64,000 nucleotides of DNA, from assembly GCA_014529385.2 (NCBI GenBank), contig CM043969.1, forward strand, positions 18,460,446 through 18,524,445, written 5' to 3'. The notes under the pieces are model-generated. The model was not told the origin of the DNA. It saw nothing but the letters and a program-made list of their open reading frames with translations, and made no database searches. This document shows, one piece after another, positions 14,108 to 25,860 of this stretch. Position numbers and translations under genes: made by a program. Position 1 is the first letter of the stretch; the number at the start of each line of letters is the position of its first letter. Source of the DNA: Adiantum capillus-veneris. Its lineage: Eukaryota > Streptophyta > Polypodiopsida > Polypodiales > Pteridaceae.

Positions 14108-17100
14108 ATGAGCTGAGAGAGCAGATCTTAGTTTTCAAAAATGCAAAAGATTAAGATATTCAACATTGAATTCCTAGCCGCTGCAGATTTGAAGTGCTAT
14201 TATTATTGGATTACATTTCGAGTTTTTATAAATGTACTCTATAATGAAGGAGGTATTTGAATTTAAAAAAATCATACAAAAAAGGAGAAAATTAATTTTC
14301 CATTATTTCTCTTTACGTTGACATGGCATTTCTTACAAGACCCAAATTTGAGTCTAAACTTTTTCTAATGCTTAGAATTAAACAATTATAGATTAAGCCT
14401 CACTATTTTTTCTACAAGGATTTTGATATGTAAGACACAAAACATAGATGTATAACATAGCTGTCATTCATATTTTTTTAGACGGATGAAAGAGGGGTAC
14501 TGAGTTGAAGTTTACCTTCTCTCTGTGGCTTCATTTGTTCCATATAATTTTAGTTGTAGACATTTATGTTCATTGTCTATACTTTGTCTTGGCTATTGTG
14601 GTTGTTGTAAGACCTATTTCTAAAACTATTGGTACAATTAATTAGCATTTGACTTGAGTTAGAGGTGTGAGCACACTCTAACAATGACTAGATTGATACA
14701 AAAACTATTAATCACCTTAGTAGCAATGTCTAAGATTATGTCAAAAACGTTGTGTCACACGACTGGGCTGGATACAAACATATGTTGTGCTAAAAGAAAA
14801 TTGATTATATTGATATTTTTATTTAATGTTGTCTTGATTGTAGATAAATATGGGAGTTTGTACTGATTGGTAATATTGATTTTGTTGATTATTAGTATTG
14901 AAAGTGATATTGACTGGTAGGTCATACCGATTCATTAGGATTGTTTGGGGTCTTCTTGGGCCCTTTAATATGCCCCAAGCCTAATGACAGTGATCAAGTA
15001 GTGGAGCAATATGAGGAAGCCATGTGGACGCAAATGTTGGGTTTGTCAACCCCTAATTTTTAGGGGTCAAACTTGGAGTGTAGGCTTCTATTTTTTATAA
15101 ATGGATATTTCAAAATCTTCAAAAATAAAATATTTGGGCCTATTTTTTATTATGAATACTGATGGTTGGAGGAAATGGGCAACCCTCAAAAAGTGGGCTA
15201 GCCTCAAAAGCGCCCCCTCATCATTAATTTGACATTCAAGTCTACTTTTCTCTCCCTCCACTCACTTCTTCTCTCTCTACATACTAGATCTGACCCCTCC
15301 TCTCTCTAGAACCAAAAATCTTGTTTTTCACACTCTCTCCTATTGAAAGAGTACCTTTCTGGCCTCCTCTCTCTCCAATCTACCTTCCCCTTCTCTCCCA
15401 AGCCTAGTTCTAAGTTTTGGCTCCTTTTGGCTTGTAATACAATCCATTTTTTCCTTCGTGGAGGTCTTCCTCTCATGCTTGCACCCATTCTCCACTCTTA
15501 TCTTGGGGGCTCACATACATCTTGTAGAGCTTAGTAGCTTCAACTACCCAAGCTTAGGGTATAAGGACCTTCAGTTTTCAAAGCTTTAGGGTTAAAAGGC
15601 TTTAGGCTTTAGGAGCCTTCAACTTGCAAAGGTTTAGGGGTAAGGGAGCTTCAACTTGCACACTGCAATAAGCTTGGATATCATGAGTCTTAGACCTCAT
15701 TCACGGGTAGACTCATTTTGCTGGAGCAACGAGCAAGATGACAATGCCCATTGGGTAACCACAACCTTTGTGATAGTCTTGTGGGTGAAAATGCGCCCAA
15801 GCAAAAAGGGAGCCCACAAAGTCTCGTCGATTCATCGGCTAAAATCCCATCATTGCAAGGGTTGTATATTGAAGATGAAGCAGGTGCACGATGGAAGCAA
15901 GCAAGTGAATATAAAACACGTCTACAAAGCTTCTCAACTACGGATCAACGACGTCGATCGCAAGCGCTTTCCTTCTAATTGTAAGTATTTCTAGTGTTGT
16001 TTGTAGAAAACGCTATGCTTTCGCATGAAATCCCTAATGAGGAAACTATGTGGATGATGGTGTTTGGCTTGTGCATATATTTTACCATCAACATTTGTGG
16101 AATGAGAACCTCTGGAGGTGCTCTTCGGAACTGTCGAGGCTCACCACTTTGAGTTTGGATCATTGCTATATTTTGGATGCACTACGTCGGAGCTTGTAGA
16201 ACGGTCCATCTTCTTCTTTGATGCAAAGTATGTAGTCCCAACGTGACAAGGAATGGCTACGGGACCTTGAAAAAACTTAGTCCACTTTGACGGATGGTGA
16301 TTGGAAAACTCATGACAGTACCTCTATTGTATTAACCAGGCAGTGGATTGAAAATGAAATCTTCAATGCAATGAAGTCCACCTACGGGTCACATCAAGCA
16401 ACCTTAAAATCTCTTATGCCTCTGCATCTTTTTGTTTTTTTGTTCAAGGTAGACGATGTTTATCGCACGCCTACCATGTGGATTTCTAAGGGTGGAACAT
16501 CAATGAATTCCTTCCTTCCATCTGCTTGGGACTCAAAGATTGTTCAACACAATGGGGATACCATAAACTGCATGGTTGAAACAGAAAAAATGATCATTTG
16601 ATACCACATTGCAAAGCAGTGAATCTCCATTATATTCCCTTGCCGACGGTGGAAGCAGACACGAGGTGAATGGCAAGCACTCAATTTGGACATCACTGAT
16701 ATGGAGCAAGTTGAAGTGCATGTGTGCAAGCAAGAGGAAGTGTGGGACGTGGCCATCAATGTTGATTGGAATATGGAAAATCTAAGGGAGTACTTGGTGT
16801 TAGGTTTGAACTCAAGGTGGACTACACGTTTGTAATTGATGGCAACTCCTTGTGTAAGAGAAAGAAGAGGGTCTTTCTTTGTAAGAGTATCCCATTCCCT
16901 AGATGTATCCATATCAAGCAAGCAACTGCCATTGTAATGTAATGCTCTCATATTAACACGATATTTTTTTGTTTAATTTTGTGATCCGAGAATGTCTAAT
17001 TTTCAATTTTAGAACCGTTAAGTGACTTTAGAGTGGTGGTGGGTGGTGAAGTTACGGTGTTTCAAACTGTGGTGTTTGGATGGCAATACTATGCATTAAT

Positions 17101-17311
17101 GCTCGGGCTTTCTGTGGAAGAGAACATTTAAATTGTGATGACTTTTTAAGTTTTATAAAGGTGTCCTTTTTTAATTTTCTCCTTTATAAGCGACTTGCAA
17201 GGCCCATTTTAAACTCTTCTTGTTTTTGAGCTTCTTTCATCTTCTCCACTGCTTCCTTGCTCTATCCATCCCCAAGCACGTGCCATTGTCCCTTGCACTC
17301 CACTAGTAAGA
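14108..17311. other. Unassigned DNA with scattered open stretches
   Basis: Several ORFs of 60-135 codons (for example 15656-15994 and 16287-16601 on plus) show no family I can name. At 15530-15660 the words GCTTTAGG and CTTCAACTTGCA recur irregularly. A TAATTGTAAGT donor-like site at about 15976 ends one open frame, so part of this could be exon debris. Confidence 0.3.
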
Positions 17312-17557
17312 ATGGCTGCTGCTAATCAAGCCCTCATTGCCCATATCCTTCCGCATGACCTAGGACACATGATGGAGAAGCTTAACATTGTGTTCCAGGT
17401 ATCCATCGACATGGAGGCTACCATCTAACTGCAAACTAATGCATTTGAAGCGCTTACATCCTACATGGAGACACATATAGCAAAGTACTCCATCAATTTT
17501 GAAGGTGAAGAAGGTTTGTGGGTTCCAGTTGATCTCCTCAAGCACACCTTCAAATAA
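17312..17557 (+). pseudogene. Unrecognised ORF with one in-frame stop
   Basis: From ATG at 17312 the frame reads MAAANQALIAHILPHDLGHM, meets one stop near 17426, and continues to a stop near 17555 with protein-like composition. An integrase scrap follows 0.4 kb downstream on the same strand, so this may be the N-terminus of a decayed retrotransposon polyprotein, but no Gag motif is visible. Confidence 0.3.
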
Positions 17558-17929
17558 CACAGTAGTTTTCACTTTAGATTGGCTAGACTTATGAAAGGGC
17601 TCACCAAGAAACATTGCTGAGAGGAAGAGGAGGACAACATCATAGACCTGGGCATGGGGAACATTGGCACATGATTTATGAGGTGGTACATGGCGGTCGC
17701 TGTGATGGCTATGGAGGCAATTGAAACGTCAAGGGAAAAGGTAAAGCAAGTGATCGTGACAAGCCATTTTCGAGGATGCTTATAGAGGAGGTGGAGCCCA
17801 AAGAGGAGAAGATGTCTAGCCAAGAAGAGGCTTGGTTGGCCCTCCTATGTATTCAAGGCAATCCTCCTTTGGAAGAAGTTGATCAAGGCCAAGTAGAAGA
17901 GAGAAGCAGCCTAGATTACTCTAGTCATT

Positions 17930-18085
17930 GCCAATCCCTAGCAAGCAAGCACACTTTATCCCTGTCAAGAAGACTATTAAGGCACACCAAATGGCAACTC
18001 TCTTCATATCCTAGATTTTCAAACACCATGGATTGCCAACATCCATCGTGTCAGATAGAGGTCGTTTGATGAAACTTGAAGAAGA
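17930..18085 (+). pseudogene. Gypsy integrase core fragment
   Basis: The frame reads SKQAHFIPVKKTIKAHQMA, then a stop, then FKHHGLPTSIVSDRGRLM. This is the Ty3/gypsy integrase core (SKxAHFIPxxKT...; FxxHGLPxxIVSDR), where the Asp of SDR is the second catalytic Asp of the D,D-35-E triad. One in-frame stop (TAG, about 18011) lies between the blocks. Similarity stops at about 18085, so the Glu and the C-terminal domain are missing. No LTR could be paired to it. Confidence 0.75.
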
Positions 18086-18284
18086 ACTCAAAGAATGTAA
18101 ACGCTCTTTTCTAGACTTGGATGCTTTGAAAAAGTGCATAAGAAAAGTGATCATAACCATGTATTGAAAGAGTAGAAGTTTTAAAACATGAGTTGCGATG
18201 TAAGAGATATAAGAAATGTATGTTGTTAGGTATATGAACTAATGCATGCTATTCTCCACCTAACCTCCTCCTCTTATAGCCCCT

Positions 18285-19265
18285 CTAGTTTATCTTTAGC
18301 CCAAGGCATCTCTAATCTTGATATCTCATAACTTTGACCAGTGGTTCAAAACACTCTCTTAATAGGCAATGGAAACAGCCTAATATCTCAAAAGTAGACT
18401 GGGCAGTGAGACAGATGTGATGTAACTCTGGCTCTGGCTCTATATGGCATAGCTGACAAATCCTGGCCTCTACTGGTAATCTTCTAAATCTACCAATCTC
18501 AATCTCTGATTGATGTGACCATGCGCGCATTTGTCCAATAGCACATTGTCATCCATGGGATAGATGAGTGTCCATGTAGGCGGGTCTGATCACAAAATCA
18601 TCCTCTGTAAGCTCAATGAGATGCTCTTTGTAGAAATCCATCTTTGTGTCAAGCACACACATAGGTTGTATCCATGTCCTCCTAGTGTCTAACTGAATCA
18701 AGTCATGTCTGATGAGCTCAATGATCTTGTCTGTGTGAGAGACAAGGAGGGTGTGTCCATCCAATACTGGAAAGGGGGTTGTCTTTCCATGTCAAGACCA
18801 TGCAGCTTGAACCAAATGTCATCTGTGCATACCAACAAGAGGTGTCTCCCTATGAGGCAAGCTGTCAAGAATACTCCAAATCTAGATGGGCATATTTGTC
18901 TCTTGGGAGATCCGAGATACGGTGCATGAAAGAAATGGATTTGGTGAGTGCCTCGATGACCAGTGGTGGAGCAACGAGCTTTGCAGAGATAATCTCATGT
19001 GGTACAGAGGGATTGTCCCTAATCATCCAAGAAATCATAAATACAAGAGGCCTCTCCATGCACTTCCATCCATCAGTACTGCCAGCCCCGCTATGGTGAT
19101 CCACTGATGGACCCCAAATCTGCACCCCATAAAGCATAGCTAATGTGACTAAAGTATTGAAAAGCCATAGTTTCATTCGAGGTTCTTGAAATTGAACATG
19201 TGAACACATCCTCTCCATCTTCCCTAAAGCCGCATACGCTCTCGTTAGCCTAGTCTCTGCTGCTC
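18285..19265 (-). pseudogene. 3' part of a LINE (reverse transcriptase C-terminus and terminal zinc finger)
   Basis: On the minus strand, 19265 to 18865 reads AYAALGKMERMC then KLWLFNTLVTLAMLYGVQIWG, then a CMERPLVFMISWMI block. These are the post-palm and thumb landmarks of non-LTR ORF2 (tLxLYGxExWG, then the ER-F-R-LG segment). About 0.4 kb further, RRLPVEARICQLCHIEPEPE followed by LHHIC and a changed Cys gives the CxxC-H-C finger common at the C-terminus of plant LINEs. Stops separate the blocks. The catalytic YADD region is absent, so the copy is 5'-truncated, with its broken end at a (GA)n tract near 19.27 kb. This agrees with incomplete target-primed reverse transcription. Confidence 0.7.
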
Positions 19266-19559
19266 TCCTCAGAGAGAGAGAGAGTGGTTTCAATGTAAGA
19301 GAGAGAGGAGAGGGGTGGAAAAAAGACAATTTAAAATCTTAAAATATATTCTTTTAAATTAAGTTATCCACCTACCTTTTGGGTAAAAAGTACCTATTTT
19401 AAAAGCCAAAAAAATAGAAAAGGCTTTTTTTATAATCTCAACATAGACATTTTACCCCACTCTTCTAGTCTTGGTCAAAGCTAGCTTAAGCCTTAAGCAT
19501 TTCTTTAAACTCTCAAATAAAGAGTTCCTCGTATACCCCATTCAATTTCTAATGAGAAG

Positions 19560-19720
19560 GGTTTGTGCTATTATAATGCATACCTATGAAGTGAGTAGCA
19601 GAAGATTTGAAGGTATGTGCTATATAGCACATACATGTGAAGTGAGCAAGGTTTGTGCTATGTAGCACATACTTTGTCAAGTATGTTGTAGGGTATGTGC
19701 TTTCAAGTAAGTATATATCC
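19560..19720. repeat. TGTGCTAT/ATAGCACA palindrome cluster
   Basis: A perfect 22-bp dyad spans 19613-19634 (core GTGCTATATAGCAC, flanked by GTAT and ATAC). A near copy with one mismatch (TGTGCTATGTAGCACA) follows at about 19652, with further half-sites on both sides. The vocabulary is that of 7.1-7.4 kb. Confidence 0.75.
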
Positions 19721-21103
19721 CTTGTTTAACAAGATGTCGGTCATGATACTCTTTTTCTTAGTTTAAGGGTATGGATTAGGTATCCTTAATGTTTCATGCT
19801 TCTTTTCTGAAGGTGCATATGCAACACATGGAAAGTTTGTATGCAAAGGCATATGAGCAAATCAAGTTCTACACGCATCTACAAGAGAGGCAAGTGAGAA
19901 TACAATAAACTTTCCATTAATGGTGCCCCATCTCCCATTTGTTCCTATAAAGGAATAACTCAAAACCTCTATTGGGATATACAAAAGTTGCATTAGTTGT
20001 GGCTTTGACTTTGATGTGGGTTCGCTTAATGCTTGTCTATGCCATGCTAGCATGTTTAGCACATGTGTTGTTTTTCACATGTGCAAGAAGTATGGAGCCT
20101 ACATGGTGAATGGTTTCCAATAGCTTGTGTTAGAGAGGTCAAAGTTGATGCTTGGCCTTACAAACAAAAGCATTAAGATGGAATATATTGATGGTAAGTG
20201 TCTTTATTTCTTGTCTATCTCATGCAACTTTAATTAATGCCATGCACATGTTTGTTACCCATAATTATGGATTGTGCTTCTCATAGAGAAATGGATTCTA
20301 ACCTAAAGAATGGGGTTACTCATTCATCTGGAATGACCTTTGATGTCTTTCTTGATCGAAGCATCATAGATGATGGTGGAATCTACAACACCTTGTCACT
20401 CGTAATTATTAGATGATGTTTATGGGCATCAACTTTGTCTATGATGTTTTGTAATTTTGGCTTCCATAAAGATTCTTTGACGCTGGTAAGGGGAAGTTTG
20501 ATGAGTCAATTGTTGTAGAGGATGTAGAGACATGTATATGTAATTGATCTAGCATGGTAAATTCATTAATGTTGGAAACCCTGGAAGTTGTGAAAGATCT
20601 AGAGTCTGAGTTCCTTGCAACCAATATCATTACATTGATAGCTGGTAATGCCTCCCCCCATGCACAAAATATTTGTTATATTTCAATGGTAAACTTCAAT
20701 TTTATATAATGCAATGGAATGTCTTTAGTTATGATGTAATTGATGCTTAGTTTTCTTTTCCATGAGTGTCCTGTAAAATTATCCCTAACTATGGATGTTG
20801 TTCAAACTAAGACAAGTGCTTCTTCAAATAAGGGGTCACATTGATGCTTGTGCAACATAGAGGAATTGTGGTAAACTCATCGATAACAAAAGTGGCTATG
20901 GTAGCAAAGAAGCCGGCGGGTACTGAGGACTCCATGCATCACCCAAGATGTCAAAGCCTTCTCTAAGGCAGACACAATCAACGACATTCTCTAGGACAAG
21001 AATCCATAGTAGTGGCAAAGATGATGCACCCCTAGCTTCATTTGTGAATAAGAAAACCAATGTGAAGAATATGTGCCCAAGTGATAAGCATGAGCACGGT
21101 TAG
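19721..21103. other. No feature seen
   Basis: AT-rich DNA. Plus-strand text near 20.0-20.2 kb is slightly protein-like but broken and unassignable. Confidence 0.4.
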
Positions 21104-21232
21104 CAATAGCCCTAATGCTTTGTTGTCTTTATTTCCAGTAGAAGTTGTTTCCACTTATATCACAATAGCCCTAATGCTTTGTTGCCTTTATTTCCAGTAG
21201 AAGTTGTTTCCACGGTTAGCAATAGCCCTAAT
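21104..21232. repeat. About 58-bp tandem duplication, 2.2 copies
   Basis: The unit CAATAGCCCTAATGCTTTG... starts at 21104, 21163 and (partial) 21220. The first two copies are nearly identical. Confidence 0.85.
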
Positions 21233-21737
21233 GATTTGCATGCTTTATTTTGCACGTCTTCTCTCTACTCTCTCTTGCTTTGATGTTAGTGTTGTTAAAT
21301 AAGGCATGCTCTATATATGAGTATTGTACGTGTGTAAAAAAAGGAAAAATATTGGACGTGTGGCTAGTTGTAGCACTAGAGCAAGTTTCTTCAAGGTGGG
21401 GGAAGATGTCATTGAGCAACACGTCTCTGGTTGTCGATACTCTATAACAAAGCAAGTGAGCTTTGCCTCACCTTCTACACACAAGAGTGAGGAGGTTGAG
21501 TTGTGAGCAAGGAGAAATGTTCAATGGACATCCTTGATGCTGGAGCAGAAGCTACAGACAAGGCAGATGTGAGAGCAATGCCTTAGGCACAAAGTAAATT
21601 TATGGGTGCAACAGTTAATCAATGTGTGGATATAATGGCTGATACACATGCTGATGAATATGAAAGTGGATTAAAATATTGATGCAACTGATAATGCATG
21701 TTAAAGTGTGGGTTTTGTAGCACCTCAGGGTGGTATA

Positions 21738-22108
21738 GACAATGTAGGGAAGCCTGATGATGTGACACATAGTGTAGAGGTTGTTACTACTAAGGTTCTT
21801 ACAAAGGTTTGTAAATTAGATGAGGATAAGGATGATGTGATGAGACTTGTTGATGTGATAGGTAGTGTAGTGGTTATTTCTGTTGAGGTTTGTACAGGGG
21901 TGCATAACTCAAATGAGGTTGAGGACAATGTGGGGGAGCCAGCTGATGTGACAAATAGTGCAAAGACCGTTACTATTGAGGTTTCCATATAGGTGCATAT
22001 TTTGAGGCTAAGGACAATATGGGGATTCTTGCTGATGTGATAGGTAGTACAAAGGCTATTGCTATGGAAATTATTGTAGAGATGCATATCTTGGGTGAGA
22101 ATGAGGAT
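21738..22108 (+). repeat. Four coding-type repeats of about 93 bp (31 aa)
   Basis: Units start at 21738, 21831, 21924 and 22013. Each opens GACAATGT or GATGATGT and carries GATGTGA..AGTGTA and GTTACTATTGAGGTT words. Units 1-3 stay in one frame with the pattern DNVGxPxDVTxSVxVVTxxV. A stop appears in unit 3 and the frame is lost in unit 4. The 31-residue period and valine-rich acidic composition suggest a structural or low-complexity repeat protein whose family I do not recognise. Confidence 0.7.
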
Positions 22109-22384
22109 CTGAAGAATGTTGCTAGTGAGCTCTACCATTTTTCACGGGGCCAGTAGAATCATGGCCATGGCCACTTTGCATACAAGCAGGCCACAATGTG
22201 TTTAGGAGTTTCAAAAGAAACTTTTGGTGTTATATATCCACAAAGTTGGCTTATGTAGTATGTTATAAGGCTTGATGCTAAAAGTTTTTGAATGTTACAG
22301 GCTAGTTGTTTAAACTTGTGTTCTAGAGCTGTATAGCAAGGCCAGGAAACGAAAAATCAGGAAACCAACAACATCCCAAAGAAC

Positions 22385-23385
22385 TTGGAAAACATCAAAC
22401 TTCAACAGTTGTTTGATACTCTTGGTCCACTCCCACATGCGTATAGGTCAATGATATCAAACATCAAGCAGATACAACAGCTGACCAAAGAGGCAGAGCA
22501 CTTGTGGTCCAAGAGAAAGCGCCAAGAGCAAGAAAAATTTGATCGGGCTCAACAGAATATACAGAAGGCAAGAATGCAAGGTTTTTACAAGAGGAAGAGA
22601 AGTATCTGATTGCATAAGCCAAGAGGACTTACAAGATGCTCCAAGAGCGACGATACGCACATGACAAGATTGCTAAGGTCTTGAGCACAAAGATCAGTAC
22701 AAAGTACAAGAGACGTCGGAACCAGAGGCCTAACACAGATTCACAACTACTCATGTATGAGTAGGTGGTTGATCTCATAGAGAAGGTTTGTAATAGCATG
22801 ATTCAAGAAATCAACGAGAAGTCCTTGAGCAATGCGAGGAGGATGGAAGAAGAATGACGGAGGGCAAGGATGGAAGAGGCAAGCCACCTTGCAAGGGTGA
22901 GAGAAGAAGAAAAAAAGAGAGGAGGAGGAAAGGGCCAAGAAGGCCATGCAAAAGAGCCTCAAGAAGCCACCCCAGAAGAGTCCAAAGAAGGCCAAACAAC
23001 CCCTAAAGTAGCGGGTGAAAGTAGTCATGCACCAAGAGGGAAGGTGATGAAGAAGAGAAAGAATCATCCACAAACTGCAGAGGAGGCCAACCAATGTGAT
23101 GAGAGGTGCAAGAAGTATAGCAACAATAATGCCCCCTGTTCTTGCACTGCCCAACCTTCACCACCACCACCACCTCTTAAGAAGAAGTGTCACTGGAGAC
23201 TTGGCACATGTGCATTGCATGAAATCTGCAAGTACCAGAGTACACAACTTATCATCCTTAAGGCCCCATTTTCCCAGCTCGTGAAAGAGATTATGGATGA
23301 GTACTTAGACAGTGTAACATGGGTGGAAGCAGTGGCACTAGGCGCATTGCAGCTAAGAGTGAGACTATTAAGCCCTCAAATATGA
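22385..23385 (+). pseudogene. Coiled-coil frame with a histone H3-like C-terminus (broken)
   Basis: From ATG 22385 a Lys/Glu/Gln-rich coiled-coil frame runs to about 22600. After a frameshift it continues with stops at about 22762 and 22856 into an open frame from 22870 to 23385 (171 codons). The last 60 residues contain LGTCALHEICKYQ, STQLIILKAPFSQLVKEI and VALGALQ. These correspond to the H3 blocks GTVALREIRKYQ, STELLIRK-PFQRLVREI and AVxALQ (alpha-N, alpha-1, start of alpha-2). The frame then ends, so the rest of the histone fold is missing. The N-terminal part is not a canonical H3 tail. A Trp at the loop-1 position is reminiscent of CENH3, but loop length matches ordinary H3. A Lys-rich tail and a PPPPPP stretch precede the fold. 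I read it as a decayed or retrocopied H3-variant relative. A live multi-exon gene is unlikely because of the stops. Confidence 0.65.
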
Positions 23386-23644
23386 TCTTAGCACTTCTCC
23401 TACGTGGTGATGATTGATTTTGTAAAACCTAGATGGAAAAGCCATTGTAACTTCTCAAGCACCATCTTTGCCAACTTTATCATGTAACTGTTTTGAAAAT
23501 GAAACTATCATATTTATGTTTGGCAATTGCAATTTTAAGCTTGTATTGGTTATGGATTTGAATGTGGCTACTTAGGTCAATTTCTCTAATCAGTCCGCTC
23601 GGGGGGTCCATGTGAGTTGGAAAGTAGAAATATGGGCTAATGTG

Positions 23645-23865
23645 GCCCATTCCACGCCCCACGGAACGTACGCACCCCATCCCCATGCACATGGAAAAAT
23701 ATCAAGCCAATACATGGCCTCGTGTGCCACGGAGTGACTTTTGGCAATTTGACCTGGTCAAACTATCAAAAGTCTCTCTGCGGCACATGGGGCCACATAA
23801 CGGCTCGATATTTTTCCATGTGTATAACGACGGGGTTCATACGGTCCATGGGGCTCGAGATGGAC
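23645..23865. mobile_element. Foldback element 1
   Basis: An imperfect long palindrome centred at about 23755 (TTGACC-T-GGTCAA). The left arm (23645-23754) has CCCCATGCACATGG, ATATCAAGCC and GTGCCACGGAGTGACTTTTG. The right arm has the complements (AAAAGTC, CGGCACATGG, CTCGATATTTTTCCATGTG, GACGGGGTTCATACGG). There is no coding capacity. Confidence 0.8.
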
Positions 23866-23991
23866 AAGAAAAAATCATGTTAGTATACAAATTGCTCGTG
23901 ACGCACATTGAATCCGCAAGGTGCTTAGAACAAATTTTTCTACGCTTGTGAGATTCGTGTTAACTGGCAAGCAGCAAATAAAGCTCCTCTT

Positions 23992-24213
23992 GTGCCCATC
24001 TCGAGCCCCACAGGCCGTATGAACCCCGTCGTCGTACACATGGCAGAATATCAAGCCATTTCGTGGCCCCATATGCCACATAGCGACTTTTGATAGCTGA
24101 CCACTTTGGATCAAAAGTCGCTTCGTGGCACATAAGGCCACGGAACAACTTATTTTTTTGCCATGTGCATGGCGACGGGGTTCATACGGCACGTGGGGCT
24201 TGAGATGGGCAAG
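23992..24213. mobile_element. Foldback element 2
   Basis: Arms at about 23992-24093 and 24110-24213 (TGCCCATCTCGAGCCCCAC... against GTGGGGCTTGAGATGGGCA) are more alike than those of element 1. The 45 bp after each right arm (CATGTTAGTATRCAAATT..CTCGTGACGCACAT) is shared by both elements. They are therefore two copies of one foldback family, or a tandem duplication including the flank. Confidence 0.8.
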
Positions 24214-24508
24214 AAAACATCATGTTAGTATGCAAATTTCTCGTGACGCACATGGATCAAGACAAACCTTCACTCAAGGTGATAGATTTATTAATTTCAA
24301 AGATACATTGAGACGTGCAATGCACGTGGCTAAGATAGCCTTTTTACAAGCTCATTGAAAGCATCTTGACTTAGGCTTCTTAAAGCCCGTTTTTCACAAA
24401 TGCGTGATACAATATCTTCCTTGCTTGTATTCCTTGCCTGAGGCAAAGGCCACAATATCCTAAAAGGCTTCCGGTCCCTTTCTCACCAAAACTATGGCTT
24501 GCTGCCTC

Positions 24509-25290
24509 TCAATTTACAAGAATACATTTGTGGGCATTTAGGGCTATAGGAAACTCGATCAAAATAGAGCTTAGTGCTCTACACTTGTACATCTTTGCTG
24601 ATGCATAGTCCGTATACTCGTTGTGGATGACCCGAATCATCTCTTCATTGAAGCTTGGGAGATAATGCCATAGGGTGGCGTCCTTTGAGTCACCCTTTGT
24701 GCAAGATCCACCTTTCCATTGGGAAAACCAATCCATCTCTAAAGCGGACTGCAAGGAAACAACATCGGATTATGATTCTAAGAAACAACAATGGAATTGA
24801 GAAAAATGAATGGTACTTACTAGTGTTGCATCATCTTGCTCGCAAAGGTTCTTGTTGGTTATGTTGATTGTGCCAAGATCAGTGCGCTATGAGCACACGA
24901 GATGTTTGTGGGGAGCGAAGTTGTCTTAGGAACACTCTCATAGAAATCTTTCTTCTCATCAATGGTTAGTAGAGCTGTCTCTATAAGGGAATCCATGGAA
25001 TTATGTCCCTCTGGCAAGGCTAGCGTATTGATGAGGGGAGCAAAGGAGTAATCCACTTGGAACTCGGTCTTCTAACTAGGGTTCTCTGTATCATGAACCC
25101 CATCATATATTGCAAGAATAGAGAGGGCTTCATCCTGATGCATTTCAAGGGAGTGGGTAATGTCATCAAGGAAGAGAAACTATTGACCATCCACTATAAT
25201 TGGATGTAGGGTGCACAAGAGTAGCTCTGGGATCTCATCTTTGACATCCTCTTCTAGGGAAAATGGCCATGTACTCACCTACCCTTAGGT
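24509..25290 (-). pseudogene. Unknown host-like gene fragment retaining an intron
   Basis: On minus, one frame runs from about 25270 (EEDVKDEIPELLLC) through FLFLDDITHSLEMHQDEALS and VDYSFAPLINTLALPEG to CEQDDATL at about 24835, with two in-frame TAG stops. There the DNA reads ACTA then GTAAGT. About 90 bp later TTCCTTGCAG is followed by a second open stretch starting SALEMDWFSQWKGG and ending at a stop at 24509. The GT..AG boundaries and frame continuity across the gap support a real 80-90-bp intron. I do not recognise the family. The stops make it a pseudogene or a captured fragment. Confidence 0.5.
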
Positions 25291-25430
25291 CCCAGTTCAC
25301 ATTGTGCTGAATTAAAGGCCTTTTGTCAAGGGGTCCCATAAGTAGTGTGTAGTTAGAGGTAGTGTGTAGTGGGTTAGAGTAGTGGGCTACGGCAATGGCG
25401 GGTAATAGGTTTTAAATCCCAGTAGATAGT

Positions 25431-25455
25431 GTGTGTGTGTGTGTGTGTGTGTGTG
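25431..25455. repeat. (GT)n microsatellite
   Basis: About 12 GT dinucleotides ending GTGCGC. Confidence 0.9.
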
Positions 25456-25860
25456 CGCTAGTGAAGAAGAAAATGGAGAAGTTTTCTACGCGGATGTACT
25501 CTGATGCACTCAATTTGTTCTTTTTCTTACACCCTAGTTGCTTACACTTCTCTAGGGGAGGAACTTGTGGCCTACACCCTTGTTGACTACCATTTCTCAA
25601 GGGGAGGGATTTGTGATGACACCCTATTACCACTACTTTCTAGGGAAGGCACTCTTTTGTACACCTATCTAGATGGGAGACTTAGACCACACCCACACCC
25701 ACACTCCTGAAGAGGCATGCACTACCTAGAAGATATTTGGGTTCATTTTGATGCCTACAATCATTGGTCATGACATTCAAATTTTTCCCCAAAAGTTTAT
25801 ATAGTGGCTCTCTATGTATTTGCACTCTAGTTCTATTATCAACCCAATATTTACTTATTC

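Noticed and set aside
15575-15620. Telomere-like TTTAGGG words
   Set aside because: Only isolated heptamers within an irregular GCTTTAGG-rich stretch, with no tandem array. Not an interstitial telomere.
16533-16951. 135-codon minus-strand ORF as a gene
   Set aside because: Cys/Ser/Met-rich composition and overlap with equally open plus-strand frames. No family resemblance.
22747-23154. Minus-strand hydrophobic 135-codon ORF as a membrane protein
   Set aside because: It is the antisense shadow of the Lys/Glu-rich coiled-coil frame, whose codons read as Leu/Phe/Ser on the other strand.
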